Assembly (NCBI GenBank): GCA_023431345.1
Contig: JAEYWK010000272.1
Span: 1-64,000, forward strand
Reading direction: 5' to 3'
Origin: Pseudomonadota bacterium
GTDB taxonomy: Bacteria; Myxococcota_A; Polyangia; Polyangiales; Polyangiaceae
Length of the DNA stretch: 64,000 bases
The first letter of the stretch is position 1. Each line of letters begins with the position of its first letter. The notes under the pieces were generated by a model, which worked only from the letters and a program-made list of their open reading frames with translations, ran no database searches and was not told the origin of the DNA. Made by a program: the position numbers and the translations under genes. Shown here one piece after another: positions 16,312 to 25,154 of this stretch.

Positions 16312-16896
16312 GTGACGGTGTCGAAGAAGCCGACTCAAGAGCGCATCTTGCGCACGCAATCCGCAACTAACCTGGCCTGGCTCGATCTCGAGATGACGGG
16401 TCTGGACCCGCAGCGCGACGTGATCTTACAAGCCGCGCTCATCATCACCGACGCGCAGCTGAACGTCCTCGAAGAGTTCGTGTGCGACATCTGGCAGCGC
16501 GACGAGCACCTGGAGCGCATGGTGCCGTTCGTGAAAGAAATGCACGAAACCACCGGGCTGACCGCGCGCGTCAAGAAATCACGGGTGGACCTGCTGGTGG
16601 CGGAGCGCAAGTTGATCGAGCGCGTGGCGGGCTGGTGCGCTTATCCGGCCGTCTTGTGCGGCAACACCATCGGGCAGGATAAGCGCTTCGTCGATCAGTG
16701 GATGCCCGGCCTCTCGGGCTACCTCAGCTACCGCACGATCGACGTGACCTCGATGAAGCTGCTCACGAAGCTGTGGTACGGCGAAGAGGCCGCGTTCGAC
16801 AAGCCCGTCAAGGGTGAGCACGACGCGCTCGTCGACATCAAGAACTCGATCGCCGAGCTTTCGCACTACCGCGCGACCGTCTTCAAGACGCCCTGA
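16312..16896 (+). CDS. orn: oligoribonuclease
   Basis: 194 residues, full length for Orn. DEDDh exonuclease motifs are present: WLDLEMTGLDP (D-x-E), LCGNTIGQDKRFVDQWMP (Asp), and the closing KGEHDALVDIKNSIAEL with the catalytic His and Asp. The enzyme degrades 2-5-nt RNAs and pGpG, the breakdown product of c-di-GMP; a GGDEF protein is encoded 11 kb away. The GTG start at 16312 lies 3 bases after yhbY; a second in-frame GTG at 16318 is possible. The 3' end overlaps the convergent VWA gene by 31 bases. Confidence 0.95.
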   Translation: MTVSKKPTQERILRTQSATNLAWLDLEMTGLDPQRDVILQAALIITDAQLNVLEEFVCDIWQRDEHLERMVPFVKEMHETTGLTARVKKSRVDLLVAERKLIERVAGWCAYPAVLCGNTIGQDKRFVDQWMPGLSGYLSYRTIDVTSMKLLTKLWYGEEAAFDKPVKGEHDALVDIKNSIAELSHYRATVFKTP

Positions 16897-18806
16897 GCGC
16901 CGCGCAGCCGCTTGGCTTCGTCGATCAGCGCCAGGAACTCGCGGCGATCGCCGTGCGCGTCGGCGCCGAGCGCGCCCGCCGCCATGGCGCGCGCGCTGTC
17001 GAGGGTGCTCTGCTTCACGTCGCTCGAGCCGCGCAGCAGCATCGCTACGTTGGCGACGGCGACGCCGAACCGGTAGTCGTTCGAGGCTTGCTCGATGGGC
17101 TTCACCGAGTCGTTCACGACGACGCTGAGCTTGGTGCTCACGTCGCCTTGGGGCTGCTTGTAGCGCACGTTGACGGTCATCAGCTCGCCCGAAGTGGCCG
17201 CCACGGACGGCGCGCTCGGTCCTTGGTACTTCAGCGGGTCGACCTTGGAGGGGCTAGGCGCCGTGACGCCCTTGGGGACGATCTCGTAAAGGGCGGTGAC
17301 GGTGTGGCCGGCGCCGATTTCGCCGGCGTCCTTCCGGTCGTCGTTGAAGTCTTCCTTCGCCAAGAGGCGGTTCTCGTAGCCGATGAGCTTGTAGCTCTCG
17401 ACCTCGAGCGGGTTCATCTCGACCTGCAGCTTCACGTCTTTGGCGATCGTGATCAGCGTCGAGCCGGCCTCGCGCACGAGCACCTTGCGCGCCTCGGTGA
17501 GGTTGTCGATGTAGGCGTAGTTGCCGTTGCCCTTGTCCGCGAGCATCTCCATCGTCGCGTCTTTGGTGTTGCCGGTGCCGAAGCCGAGCACGGTCAGGAA
17601 CACGCCGCTCTGGCGCTTCTGCTCGATCAGGCGCGTCAGCTCGCCTTCGCTGGTGGTGCCGACGTTGAAGTCACCGTCGGTGGCCAAGATCACGCGGTTG
17701 ATGCCGCCCTTCTTGAACTGCTGCTGCGCGACCGAATAGGCGAGCTGGATGCCCGCGCCGCCGTTGGTCGAGCCGCCCGCCGCCAAGCCATCGAGCGCCT
17801 TCAAGATCTTGCCGCGCTCGCGGCCAGACGTAGGCGGCAATACCAGGCCCGTGCTGCCCGCGTACACCACGATGGCGAGCGAGTCTTGGGGCCGCAGCGA
17901 CTCCGTCATCATCGCCAAGCCTCGCTTCACGAGCGGCAGCTTGTCTTCCGACATCATCGAGCCCGACACGTCGAGCAAGAACACGAGGTTGCGCGGCGGT
18001 ACGTTTTCTTGGCTGATTTCCTGACCCTTGATGCCGATGCGCACCAGCTTGTGCTGGCTGTTCCAGGGGCAGGTCGTTACCTCGGTGTTGACCGCGAACG
18101 GCGCGTTGCCGGTGGGGCGCGCGTAGTCGTAGGCGAAGTAGTTGACCCACTCTTCGATGCGAATGGCATCTTTGGGCGGCAAGGAGCCGCTCGCGAGGAA
18201 CCGGCGCGAGTTCGAGTACGACGCGGTGTCGACGTCGATCGAGAAGGTGCTGAGGGGCTGGCTCTTCACGGACAAGAACGGATTGTCCGCGATGTGCGCG
18301 TAGTTTTCGGTGTTCATCTCTGCGCCGCGCAGGATGGGCGCGGCGGTGGGAGCCGGCGCGATCACGCTACCGCCCGCTCGCTTGGGTGCGGCGTGGGATG
18401 CGCCCAGGCGGGCTTGCCCGAGGCCGGCTGCCCCCTGACCGGCGCCCGTCGAGCCGAGGCTGCCCGCTGCTTCCGACTTCTTGGCTCGGTCGGCGGCTGC
18501 CTTCCGCTCGGCGGGCGCCGCGGGCATGGCACCGGGAGGAGGCGGGGCCGAGTGCAGCGAGACGGGCGGAGCGCTCGCCGCCTCGGGTGCGTCCGCGCTG
18601 GACGCCTCGGTGGCAGGCGCTGCTTCCCTGATCGGCGAGAGCTGGCCTTTTCCGGGACCGGCGGCGGGCGGCGCAGGCTCACGCGCGCTCTCCGCGCCGC
18701 GAGTCTGCGAGCAGCCGGCCGCGAGCAGCGAGAGGGCCAGAAGCCCCACGATGGATTGACGAAAACGCGAGCGAACACGGCACGACGGCGCAGCCACGGC
18801 AGTCAT
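16866..18806 (-). CDS. VWA-domain lipoprotein (YfbK-like)
   Basis: 646 residues. The lipoprotein signal ends SLLAAG-C32. An Ala/Pro-rich linker of about 120 residues follows, then the YfbK-type N-terminal domain (STFSIDVDTASYSNSRRFL, RIEEWVNYFAYDY), a von Willebrand A domain with the MIDAS motif DVSGSMM and later Thr and Asp residues (ATDGDFNVG), and the C-terminal DUF3520-like region (DRREFLALIDEAKRL). The start is firm: GGAGG lies 7 bases before the ATG. YfbK-like proteins are surface proteins of unclear function. It overlaps orn tail-to-tail by 31 bases. Confidence 0.9.
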   Translation of the reverse strand: MTAVAAPSCRVRSRFRQSIVGLLALSLLAAGCSQTRGAESAREPAPPAAGPGKGQLSPIREAAPATEASSADAPEAASAPPVSLHSAPPPPGAMPAAPAERKAAADRAKKSEAAGSLGSTGAGQGAAGLGQARLGASHAAPKRAGGSVIAPAPTAAPILRGAEMNTENYAHIADNPFLSVKSQPLSTFSIDVDTASYSNSRRFLASGSLPPKDAIRIEEWVNYFAYDYARPTGNAPFAVNTEVTTCPWNSQHKLVRIGIKGQEISQENVPPRNLVFLLDVSGSMMSEDKLPLVKRGLAMMTESLRPQDSLAIVVYAGSTGLVLPPTSGRERGKILKALDGLAAGGSTNGGAGIQLAYSVAQQQFKKGGINRVILATDGDFNVGTTSEGELTRLIEQKRQSGVFLTVLGFGTGNTKDATMEMLADKGNGNYAYIDNLTEARKVLVREAGSTLITIAKDVKLQVEMNPLEVESYKLIGYENRLLAKEDFNDDRKDAGEIGAGHTVTALYEIVPKGVTAPSPSKVDPLKYQGPSAPSVAATSGELMTVNVRYKQPQGDVSTKLSVVVNDSVKPIEQASNDYRFGVAVANVAMLLRGSSDVKQSTLDSARAMAAGALGADAHGDRREFLALIDEAKRLRGAQGVLKTVAR

Positions 18807-18941
18807 GTGAAACCTCCAGGTAACGAGCTTGATGTGCTCAGACGCCGGTGAACGCGAAAAGTTCTCCGACCTTACACGGGAAGATTCGTCGCCCCGGCAG
18901 CGTAGTTGACGTGCGGTGAAGCTCGCGGAGGCGGCCGCAGC

Positions 18942-20111
18942 TCAGCTCATCTCACGCCGCGCGACGAGCCCGCTCGGCTCTACGAGCAGGTAAGGAGAGC
19001 CTTTGCGGTAGGTGTAGGCGAACGAAGCCGCGTTCTTGTAGCCCTCGGCTTCGTCTTCACAGTGGGTGTGGCCGAAGATGACGAGCTCGGCGCCCGTGAC
19101 GCGCCGGACGAGCTCGGCGCCCGCGTAGAGGCGCTTTACCGGTAGCCCCGAATAGCGATTCACGCCCTGCTTGATGGACCGCTGAAGGTACAGCGCGCTG
19201 CCGAGCGCGAGCGCGCCGCCGACAGGGCCTGCAACGGCTCCGCCCAAGAGCAGACGTAGCCCGCCGCCCGCGACGCCCACCGTCGCGAGCACGCGATCGA
19301 AATACAGCCGGTAGAACGTGTCCGCGAAGCCTTCGTGGGTGGGGCGCGGCAGCGCGTCGATCAGCTGGCTGACCACGGCCGCTTCGAGCCCGCTGCCCTT
19401 TGCGAACGAGGCGAGCGCGGCGCGACCTCTGGCCTTCTCGGCCGCCAAGCGCTCCGGCACTGCGGCCTCCGCCGTCAAGCGACTCGACGTGGCGAAGTAC
19501 TGCACGACCATCAGCGGCGCGCGCGCCTTGAATGTCTTGAAGGTTTGCTTCACGCCTTCCCAGGGCGTCGTGTGATGCGCGTGCGCGAACGTGAAGGCGT
19601 CGTTCGGGGAGAGAAAGCGCCGGGTGAGCGAGATGCCGAGCGGCTCCGTCTCTGGCGACCACGACGCGAGCGGGTGCGCCGGCGCGTTGTCGGGGTCGTA
19701 GACGTGGCCGTGCTCGATGTGCACCTGACCGCGACGAATGAACCAAGGTTGGATGGAGAGACGCGCGCCGTCGTTCACGCCGCACAGCGAAAGTAGCCGT
19801 TCGCGCGTGCCGCGGGCGACGACGCCGGCGTCGTGGTTGCCGGCCACGAACGTGACCGCGTGACCGGCGTCGAGGTGCCGCCGCAGCGCGTCGACGAGGT
19901 CGGGATAGCTAGCGACGGTGGTGGCGACGGACTCGGCCGGGTCGCGGCTCGGGCGGTCGATCGATAGGTTGAAGATGTCACCGGCGAGCACGATCTCGTG
20001 TCCGGCGTGACTCGTGATCAGCCTCGCCAAGCGTCCGGCGATCTTCTCCGAGCCGCTCCGTTCCAAGTGCGCATCGCTCGCAACTGCCAGCGGCTCCGTC
20101 GTCAGGGTCAT
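18942..20111 (-). CDS. calcineurin-like metallophosphoesterase
   Basis: 389 residues from the ATG at 20111, which has GAGG 5 bases upstream; the open frame continues further upstream but overlaps the divergent gene and has no family support. The metal-ligand blocks occur in order: SDAHLE, LAGDIFNL, AGNHDAG, IEHGHVYDP and FGHTH near the C-terminus. An Ala/Gly-rich hydrophobic stretch (about residues 285-315, LRLLLGGAVAGPVGGALALG) lies between the last two and could touch the membrane. Substrate unknown. It shares a 147-base intergenic region with the divergent Tes-like gene. Confidence 0.88.
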   Translation of the reverse strand: MTLTTEPLAVASDAHLERSGSEKIAGRLARLITSHAGHEIVLAGDIFNLSIDRPSRDPAESVATTVASYPDLVDALRRHLDAGHAVTFVAGNHDAGVVARGTRERLLSLCGVNDGARLSIQPWFIRRGQVHIEHGHVYDPDNAPAHPLASWSPETEPLGISLTRRFLSPNDAFTFAHAHHTTPWEGVKQTFKTFKARAPLMVVQYFATSSRLTAEAAVPERLAAEKARGRAALASFAKGSGLEAAVVSQLIDALPRPTHEGFADTFYRLYFDRVLATVGVAGGGLRLLLGGAVAGPVGGALALGSALYLQRSIKQGVNRYSGLPVKRLYAGAELVRRVTGAELVIFGHTHCEDEAEGYKNAASFAYTYRKGSPYLLVEPSGLVARREMS

Positions 20112-20258
20112 GAACGCCTCAGTCTTTGCGGAGGGGGCGGCCCTGCGCAAGCCCGTTCGCGGGCGCGCCCACCACCGCACAGGGCCGCCTGACGACCTTT
20201 TCGCCCCGCGGGCGGTGCTTCCCCCGGCGGCCGTTACGTGTATGCTCCTCGCCTCTTG

Positions 20259-22130
20259 ATGCAGCGTGCTTGGCAACGAATTGGTCACCAGGCGGGTAAG
20301 GCCGCGTCCTCCGCCGCGAACCTGCTTTGGCCTTGGCTCGAGCGATATGCGGACCGTCGCGAGGGCAAGGCCGTTCACCCCGCGTGGGCTCCCGCTCCAC
20401 TGATCCGCAAACGTGAGCGGACTTTTCCTCCCCTCGGCTGGCCACGTCAGACCGACTCGCTGTGCCCCGAGTGCACGAAAGAGGCGCGCGCCAAGGTGCT
20501 GAGCGGCGCGCAAGATCTCGAAGCGTTCATCGCCTCCAACCCCGGCGAGATTCGCGCGCAGATCATCGAGCGTGACGGCCGCGTGCTGATGGTGAAAGAC
20601 TGCCCCACTCACGGCCATTTCGAAGACGTGATGAGCGTCGATCCGGCGTTCTTGTCGCGTATCGAGGGCTTGTTCCCGGGGCGTGACTACGAGTCACCCA
20701 AGCATAAGCTGCGCGACCACGGCACCTCCACCATCAAGTACGGCCGCGGCTCCGTGCTCACGGTGGATCTGACGAACCGCTGCAACATGATGTGCGACCC
20801 GTGCTTCATGGACGCCAATCAGGTCGGCTTCGTGCATGAGCTCGGCTGGGAAGACGTGCAGCAGATCCTGGACGACAGCCTGACCATCAAGCCGCGTCGT
20901 CAGCTCTCGGTTCAGTTCTCCGGCGGTGAGCCTACGCTCAGCCCCCATTTCATTCGCGCCGTGAAGTACGCGCGTGACGTCGGCTACTTCTGCGTGCAGT
21001 GCGCCTCCAACGGCATCCGCTTCGCGCAAGAGCCGGAGTTTTGCCACGAGGCCAAGCGCGCGGGGCTGCGCCTCTGCTACCTGCAGTTCGACGGTGTCTC
21101 GAACGAGGCCAACAGCCACCGTAAGGTCGGCAATTTGTTCGACATCAAGCTCCGCGCCATCGAGAATTTGGCGGCCGCGGGCATCGACGTCGTGCTCGTC
21201 GTCACCGTCGTCAACGGCGTCAACAACGACCAGGTCGGCCCGATCGTGCAGTTTGCCATCGACAACGCCGACAAGATCACCGTCGTTTCGTTCCAACCCG
21301 TGAGCTTCACCGGCCGTGACGAGGACATCTCGCGCGAGATGCGCGAGGCTCAGCGCTACACGCTCAGCCACCTCGCTCACGACTTGAGCGATCAGCTGGG
21401 CGCCACGGAGCCGATGCGCGACTGGTTCCCGCTCTCGGCGATGAACCCGTTCAGCGACGTGGTCGACTTGATGCAGGGCGCGGGCTCGGAGTTCGGAGCC
21501 CTCAAGTGCGGTTGCCATCCCAACTGCGGCATCGGCACCGCGCTGCTCGTGAACAAGCGCACCAAGCAAATGGTGCCGCTCGCGCAGTTCCTGAACATCG
21601 AGCAAATCCTCAAAGACATGCAGCGCATCGCCGACGCAGGGCGCAGCAAGCCTGAGTCGCTCACCGCGATCGGGCTCTCGCTCGTGAGGAATTTCGACGT
21701 CTCGCGCGCCCCGGAGGGCTACGGTTACGCCGAGTTCGTCCAGCAGTTCTTGAGCCAGATCGGCGCGAGCGGCGGGAAGGTGGGCGCGAGCGAAGGTGAC
21801 GCCGGTCGCTTCGAATGGCGGTTCCTGTTCGTCGCCGGCATGTGGTTTCAGGATCTGTTCAACTACGACTTTCGTCGCACCGAGATGTGCATCATCCCGT
21901 ACGGCACGCAGCTCGGCGAAGTCTCGTTCTGCGCCTACAACACCGGCGTGGGCTTCCGACAAATCGTCGAGAAGATGAAGCACACCGCCACCGTCGCGGA
22001 GTGGTACCGCGAGCACGGTCGGCACCCCGTTTACGCGAAGAATCAGCACCTGCCGCTGCCGCAAACGCCGCTCACGGTCGTCACCCGGCCGAGTGACGGG
22101 CGACGCCGATTGCCGATCGCCGCCGAGTGA
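20259..22130 (+). CDS. radical SAM enzyme of the Tes/MJ0619 type (candidate lipid C-C coupling)
   Basis: 623 residues from the ATG at 20259; a GTG at 20238 would add 7. The radical SAM triad is C175-xxx-C179-xx-C182 (RCNMMCDPC), with the SAM-binding FSGGEPTL downstream. An N-terminal block with DSLCPECTKEA and, 45 residues on, MVKDCPTHGHFE matches the rubredoxin-like iron site of the tetraether synthase family. Later cysteines (KCGCHPNCGIG near 417-423; MCIIPYG near 543; SFCAYNTG near 560) fit auxiliary iron-sulfur clusters. Archaeal Tes joins phytanyl chains; bacterial relatives are proposed to make membrane-spanning lipids. Family placement is by pattern, and the substrate is inference. MJ0619 relatives were earlier called pterin methyltransferases. 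Confidence 0.8.
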   Translation: MQRAWQRIGHQAGKAASSAANLLWPWLERYADRREGKAVHPAWAPAPLIRKRERTFPPLGWPRQTDSLCPECTKEARAKVLSGAQDLEAFIASNPGEIRAQIIERDGRVLMVKDCPTHGHFEDVMSVDPAFLSRIEGLFPGRDYESPKHKLRDHGTSTIKYGRGSVLTVDLTNRCNMMCDPCFMDANQVGFVHELGWEDVQQILDDSLTIKPRRQLSVQFSGGEPTLSPHFIRAVKYARDVGYFCVQCASNGIRFAQEPEFCHEAKRAGLRLCYLQFDGVSNEANSHRKVGNLFDIKLRAIENLAAAGIDVVLVVTVVNGVNNDQVGPIVQFAIDNADKITVVSFQPVSFTGRDEDISREMREAQRYTLSHLAHDLSDQLGATEPMRDWFPLSAMNPFSDVVDLMQGAGSEFGALKCGCHPNCGIGTALLVNKRTKQMVPLAQFLNIEQILKDMQRIADAGRSKPESLTAIGLSLVRNFDVSRAPEGYGYAEFVQQFLSQIGASGGKVGASEGDAGRFEWRFLFVAGMWFQDLFNYDFRRTEMCIIPYGTQLGEVSFCAYNTGVGFRQIVEKMKHTATVAEWYREHGRHPVYAKNQHLPLPQTPLTVVTRPSDGRRRLPIAAE

Positions 22131-22178
22131 AGCGAGGACGGCCAGACGCGCGCCCAGGCTCGCTGGCCTGTCGCCAAT

Positions 22179-22194
22179 TGGCACCGGTTTTGCT
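22179..22194 (+). promoter_or_regulatory. sigma-54 promoter of the orphan Phd-type antitoxin gene
   Basis: TGGCAC-CGGTT-TTGCT is a full match to the RpoN consensus. The predicted start of transcription (about 12 bases after the GC at 22192-22193) is near 22205, immediately before the ATG at 22206, so the mRNA would be leaderless or nearly so. No enhancer was identified. Confidence 0.7.
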
Positions 22195-22205
22195 GGAAGT
22201 GGGGC

Positions 22206-22424
22206 ATGAAGAGCCTCCCCGTCCCCGTCGCTCAAGCCAGGAACAATTTCTCCGACGTTCTGCAGGACGCGCGCAAAGGGCAGCGGATTAGGCTCACGCG
22301 GCACGGCAAAGCCGTGGGCTGGATCATCGGCGAGCAGGATCGAGCGCGGCTAGATGCCCCGGCTACGGGCAAAGTTGCCGCGGCGCAGCGTCGGCCGCCG
22401 AAGTCTCGCGGGCGCTCGCGCTGA
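22206..22424 (+). CDS. orphan Phd/YefM-family antitoxin
   Basis: 72 residues. The N-terminus MKSLPVPVAQARNNFSDVLQ followed by DARKGQRIRLTRHGKAVGWII is the canonical Phd/YefM fold (VSEARxxFxxLL...GxxxxITRxGKPVAxL). The Arg/Pro-rich C-terminus (residues 50-72) is where a toxin would normally dock, but no toxin gene follows; the next gene is convergent and overlaps the last 62 bases. Proteins of this family bind DNA as dimers, so it could be a free-standing regulator. The consensus sigma-54 promoter is unusual for this family. Confidence 0.8.
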   Translation: MKSLPVPVAQARNNFSDVLQDARKGQRIRLTRHGKAVGWIIGEQDRARLDAPATGKVAAAQRRPPKSRGRSR

Positions 22425-22788
22425 CCTCGTTGATCGCCGCCACGAGCGCCTCGAGCGAGAACGGCTTCACGAAGAAGCGCGTGAAGCCGCACGAGCTCGC
22501 CCGATTCCGCCACTGGCTGTCCGAGTAACCAGTCACGGCGATCGCCGGCAGCTCCAGGCGGCCTTCGCGCGCCTTGAGCTGCTCGAGCAGCGAGCAGCCG
22601 TCGCCGTCGGCCAGCTCCAGATCCGAGATGACGACGTCCACGCGGTGTCCGAGCGCTAGCGCCAGCGCGGCCGCGATCGAGCCTGCGCTGAGCACCCGCG
22701 CGCCCTCGTCTTCGATGTACGAGCCGAGCAGCTCCAAGTTGTCGATGTCGTCTTCGACGAGCAGCACCGTGAGCCCGGCAAGTTGCAT
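22363..22788 (-). CDS. single-domain response regulator (REC)
   Basis: 141 residues from the ATG at 22788; the open frame upstream (MYKFCSRG...) is unlikely to be translated. A complete receiver domain: acidic pocket VLLVEDDID, phospho-acceptor D56 in VVISDLELADGDG, Thr/Ser switch AIAVTGYSD and conserved lysine FFVKPFSLEAL. There is no output domain, so it probably acts by protein contact or phosphotransfer. No histidine kinase is adjacent. The 3' end overlaps the convergent antitoxin gene by 62 bases. Confidence 0.9.
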   Translation of the reverse strand: MQLAGLTVLLVEDDIDNLELLGSYIEDEGARVLSAGSIAAALALALGHRVDVVISDLELADGDGCSLLEQLKAREGRLELPAIAVTGYSDSQWRNRASSCGFTRFFVKPFSLEALVAAINEVSASARETSAADAAPRQLCP

Positions 22789-22902
22789 CGGGTTGGACGC
22801 TCGACCCTCTCGCCCCCGCGAGCAAAATTTGTACAAAACCGGGTCGCTCGGCGTCGGATTGCCGCGAGGTTTCGCGCGACTGACTTGGCCCTTGGCGGGC
22901 CC

Positions 22903-24072
22903 TCAGCGCGCGCGGATGGCTTGGAGTCGCCGACCCGCTTCCTGGAGTGTCTCGTCTCGTTTCGGATAGCAGAAGCGGATGCGCTTCTTGGCTTCCAGCT
23001 CGCCGGCTCGGTAGAAGCTGGAGGCAGGCACGACGGCGACGCCGATCGTTTCGATCAAGTAGCGCGTGAACGCCACGTCATCGGTGATGCCCACGTCCGG
23101 GTACTCGGCCATGATGTAGTAAGCGCCGCGGGGGACGCTGGGCTTGAAGCCCGCTTGCTCGATGAGGGGCAAGAACGAGTCGCGACGGCGTTGATAGTCG
23201 ACCTTCAAATGGTCGTAGTAGTCGGCGCCGAGCTCGAGCGCGGCCACGGCGCCCTCTTGCAACGGAGCGGGCGCGCCGACGGTGAGAAAGTCGTGCACCT
23301 TTCGGATGGCGGCGCTGATGGCGGGGGGCGCGATCGCGTAGCCGATTCGCCAACCCGTGACGCTGAAGGTCTTGGAGAGCCCGGAGATCATCACCGTGCG
23401 CTCGCGCAGCCCTGGCAGCGACATCGCGTAAACGTGCTCGGCGCCGTCGTACACGATGTGCTCGTAGATTTCGTCGGTGTAGATGAGCGCGTCGAACTCC
23501 TGGCATAGCGCCCCGATCTCGAGCAGCTCCTCGCGCGTAAAGACCTTGCCGGTAGGGTTGTGGGGCGTATTGACGATGATGCCCTTCGTGCGTGGCGAGA
23601 ACGCCGCGCGCAGCTCGGCCGGATCGTAGCTCCAGTCGGGTGCCCGCAGCTTCACGTAGATCGGCGTTGCCCCCGACAGGATGGCGTCGGGCCCGTAGTT
23701 CTCGTACCAGGGCTCGAACACGATCACTTCCTCGCCCGGATCGACGGTGGCGAGCAGCGCCGAGATCATGGCTTCGGTCGAGCCGCAGCACACGGTGAGC
23801 TCTTGCTCGGCGTCGATGGCGAGCCCGCTCGCGCGCTCGTGCTTCTTCGCCAGCGCGTCGCGAAAGGCTTTGGCGCCCCAAGTGATGGCGTACTGGTTCT
23901 TGTCGCCGTCGATCGCGCGCTTGGCCGCTTCCTTCAGCGCCGCGGGGGCGGGAAAGTCGGGGAAGCCCTGGGCCAGATTCACGGCCTGATGCCGCTGCGC
24001 CAGCCGCGTCATCTCACGAATGACCGACTCGGTGAAGCGTGCCGCTTTTTTACTGATGAACGACTTGGTCAT
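22903..24072 (-). CDS. PLP aminotransferase class I (kynurenine/methionine-aminotransferase-like)
   Basis: 389 residues. Fold-type I aminotransferase: VNLAQGFPDFPAP near residue 31, NTPHNPTGK (Asn172), YTDEIYEH (Asp200, Tyr203) and the PLP lysine K234 in SGLSKTFSVTGWRIGY. The QGFPDF opening is typical of the kynurenine-oxoglutarate/YbdL branch. Its ATG overlaps the LuxC-like stop (ATGA), placing it last in a five-gene operon with LuxE, LuxC and a second aminotransferase. It may transaminate the product of that pathway or supply an amino donor. Confidence 0.9.
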   Translation of the reverse strand: MTKSFISKKAARFTESVIREMTRLAQRHQAVNLAQGFPDFPAPAALKEAAKRAIDGDKNQYAITWGAKAFRDALAKKHERASGLAIDAEQELTVCCGSTEAMISALLATVDPGEEVIVFEPWYENYGPDAILSGATPIYVKLRAPDWSYDPAELRAAFSPRTKGIIVNTPHNPTGKVFTREELLEIGALCQEFDALIYTDEIYEHIVYDGAEHVYAMSLPGLRERTVMISGLSKTFSVTGWRIGYAIAPPAISAAIRKVHDFLTVGAPAPLQEGAVAALELGADYYDHLKVDYQRRRDSFLPLIEQAGFKPSVPRGAYYIMAEYPDVGITDDVAFTRYLIETIGVAVVPASSFYRAGELEAKKRIRFCYPKRDETLQEAGRRLQAIRAR

Positions 24073-25154
24073 GCGCTGGGGTCCGGGGCGGTGGTGGGGC
24101 GGAGGCCGAGGAGCTCACCGGCCGCTGCTTGGCGCAAGTCGACCGGGCCGTCGAGCGGCGGGCGCTGCATGGCGCCCAGCGCCGTGACGCGGGCTCGCGG
24201 GAAGCGCTGCTTCAGGTCGTGCACGAGCGTCGGCGCTGCGCTCGCGCCGATGCAGGTCAGGTGTCGCTCGTAGGGCGCGAGGACGCCGAGCGCGTCAGCC
24301 GTGGGCACGACGTGCAGATGACGGCCGCTCGGCGGCAGCGCGACATCCACGGAGCAGGTGACCCAGCCGCTGCCGGCGTCGAACAGCTCGAAGGCGTAGG
24401 CGGCCGCGTCGCGCTGGCGGCGCATTTCGGCGCGCTCTCCCGGCGTTCGTGCGCCGCAAGGGAGCTCGCGCTCGCGCTCGCTGAGCTCCGCGGCGAGCAT
24501 CTGCGCGATGGCGCGCGCTCGCGCGCTCGAGCCTTGCACGCACACCAAGCGCGGGCTCAAGCAGCCACGCTGATCGAACAAGGCCGTGTCGAGCGCGAGC
24601 GCGGAGAGCTCCGCCTCGTCGACGCGCGAAGCGTCGAGCACCGCCGCGCCGAAGCCGGCCCCGTGAGGGTGAAACCAAACGCCGCTCGGCAAGGCGCGAC
24701 GAAGCTCCGCGAGCGTCGGATCGGAGCCGTACGCCCAGTAATGCTCGCCCGCCCGAGGCTGGAGCTCGGAGACGAGCTGAAACGTGGCAGGGGCGAGCGC
24801 ATGCAGCGCCTCCGCCAGCGCGGGGTCACGCCGTGAAGCGCGCACGCTGACCTGCTCCGAGCTGGCGATGCCGATCGCGATTGCCCGCAGGGGCGCCACG
24901 AACACGTTCGCGGAGAGGAGGACGTGCGCGCGCGGGGACTCTGGCGTCGTCTCGAGCAAGCGCGCGAGCTCGGGCTCGGTGGGCTCGGCCTCCAGGCAAC
25001 GCGACAGCCCGAGCTCGATGTTCTCCCTCGAGAGGCCGGTCGTCTCGGCCAGGCGCGCGCGCAGGGCTCGGCCGGCGTCCGCGTTGGGATTTCGGAGCAT
25101 GCGGGCCGCGTCGAGCAGCGGCGAGAGTCGCGCCCGGCGCGCGGCGTCAGTCAC
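24069..25154 (-). CDS. LuxC-like acyl-CoA/acyl-protein reductase
   Basis: 361 residues. The LuxC (PF05893-type) active-site block is present: TALFDQRGCLSPRLVCVQGS with the nucleophilic cysteine in DQxxCxS; upstream lie VLLSANVFVAPLRAIAIGIA and WAYGSDPTL. It is shorter than LuxC of luminous Vibrio (about 480 residues) but keeps the aldehyde-dehydrogenase-like core. LuxC reduces an activated acyl group to the aldehyde with NADPH. The start overlaps the end of the LuxE-like gene by 8 bases and its stop overlaps the class I aminotransferase. No luxAB is present, so it does not feed luciferase. Confidence 0.85.
   Translation of the reverse strand: MTDAARRARLSPLLDAARMLRNPNADAGRALRARLAETTGLSRENIELGLSRCLEAEPTEPELARLLETTPESPRAHVLLSANVFVAPLRAIAIGIASSEQVSVRASRRDPALAEALHALAPATFQLVSELQPRAGEHYWAYGSDPTLAELRRALPSGVWFHPHGAGFGAAVLDASRVDEAELSALALDTALFDQRGCLSPRLVCVQGSSARARAIAQMLAAELSERERELPCGARTPGERAEMRRQRDAAAYAFELFDAGSGWVTCSVDVALPPSGRHLHVVPTADALGVLAPYERHLTCIGASAAPTLVHDLKQRFPRARVTALGAMQRPPLDGPVDLRQAAAGELLGLRPTTAPDPSA

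Noticed and set aside
16953..18851. 632-codon plus-strand ORF opposite the VWA gene
   Set aside because: It is the antisense shadow of a gene with clear domain structure; residue composition is Arg/Ala/Val-rich with no family signal.
18942..20618. Longer 558-aa version of the metallophosphoesterase
   Set aside because: The extra 169 residues overlap the divergent radical SAM gene and have no homology; the ATG at 20111 has GAGG at proper spacing.
20694..22304. 536-codon minus-strand ORF opposite the radical SAM gene
   Set aside because: It runs antisense to the conserved Cys motifs and has shadow-type composition.
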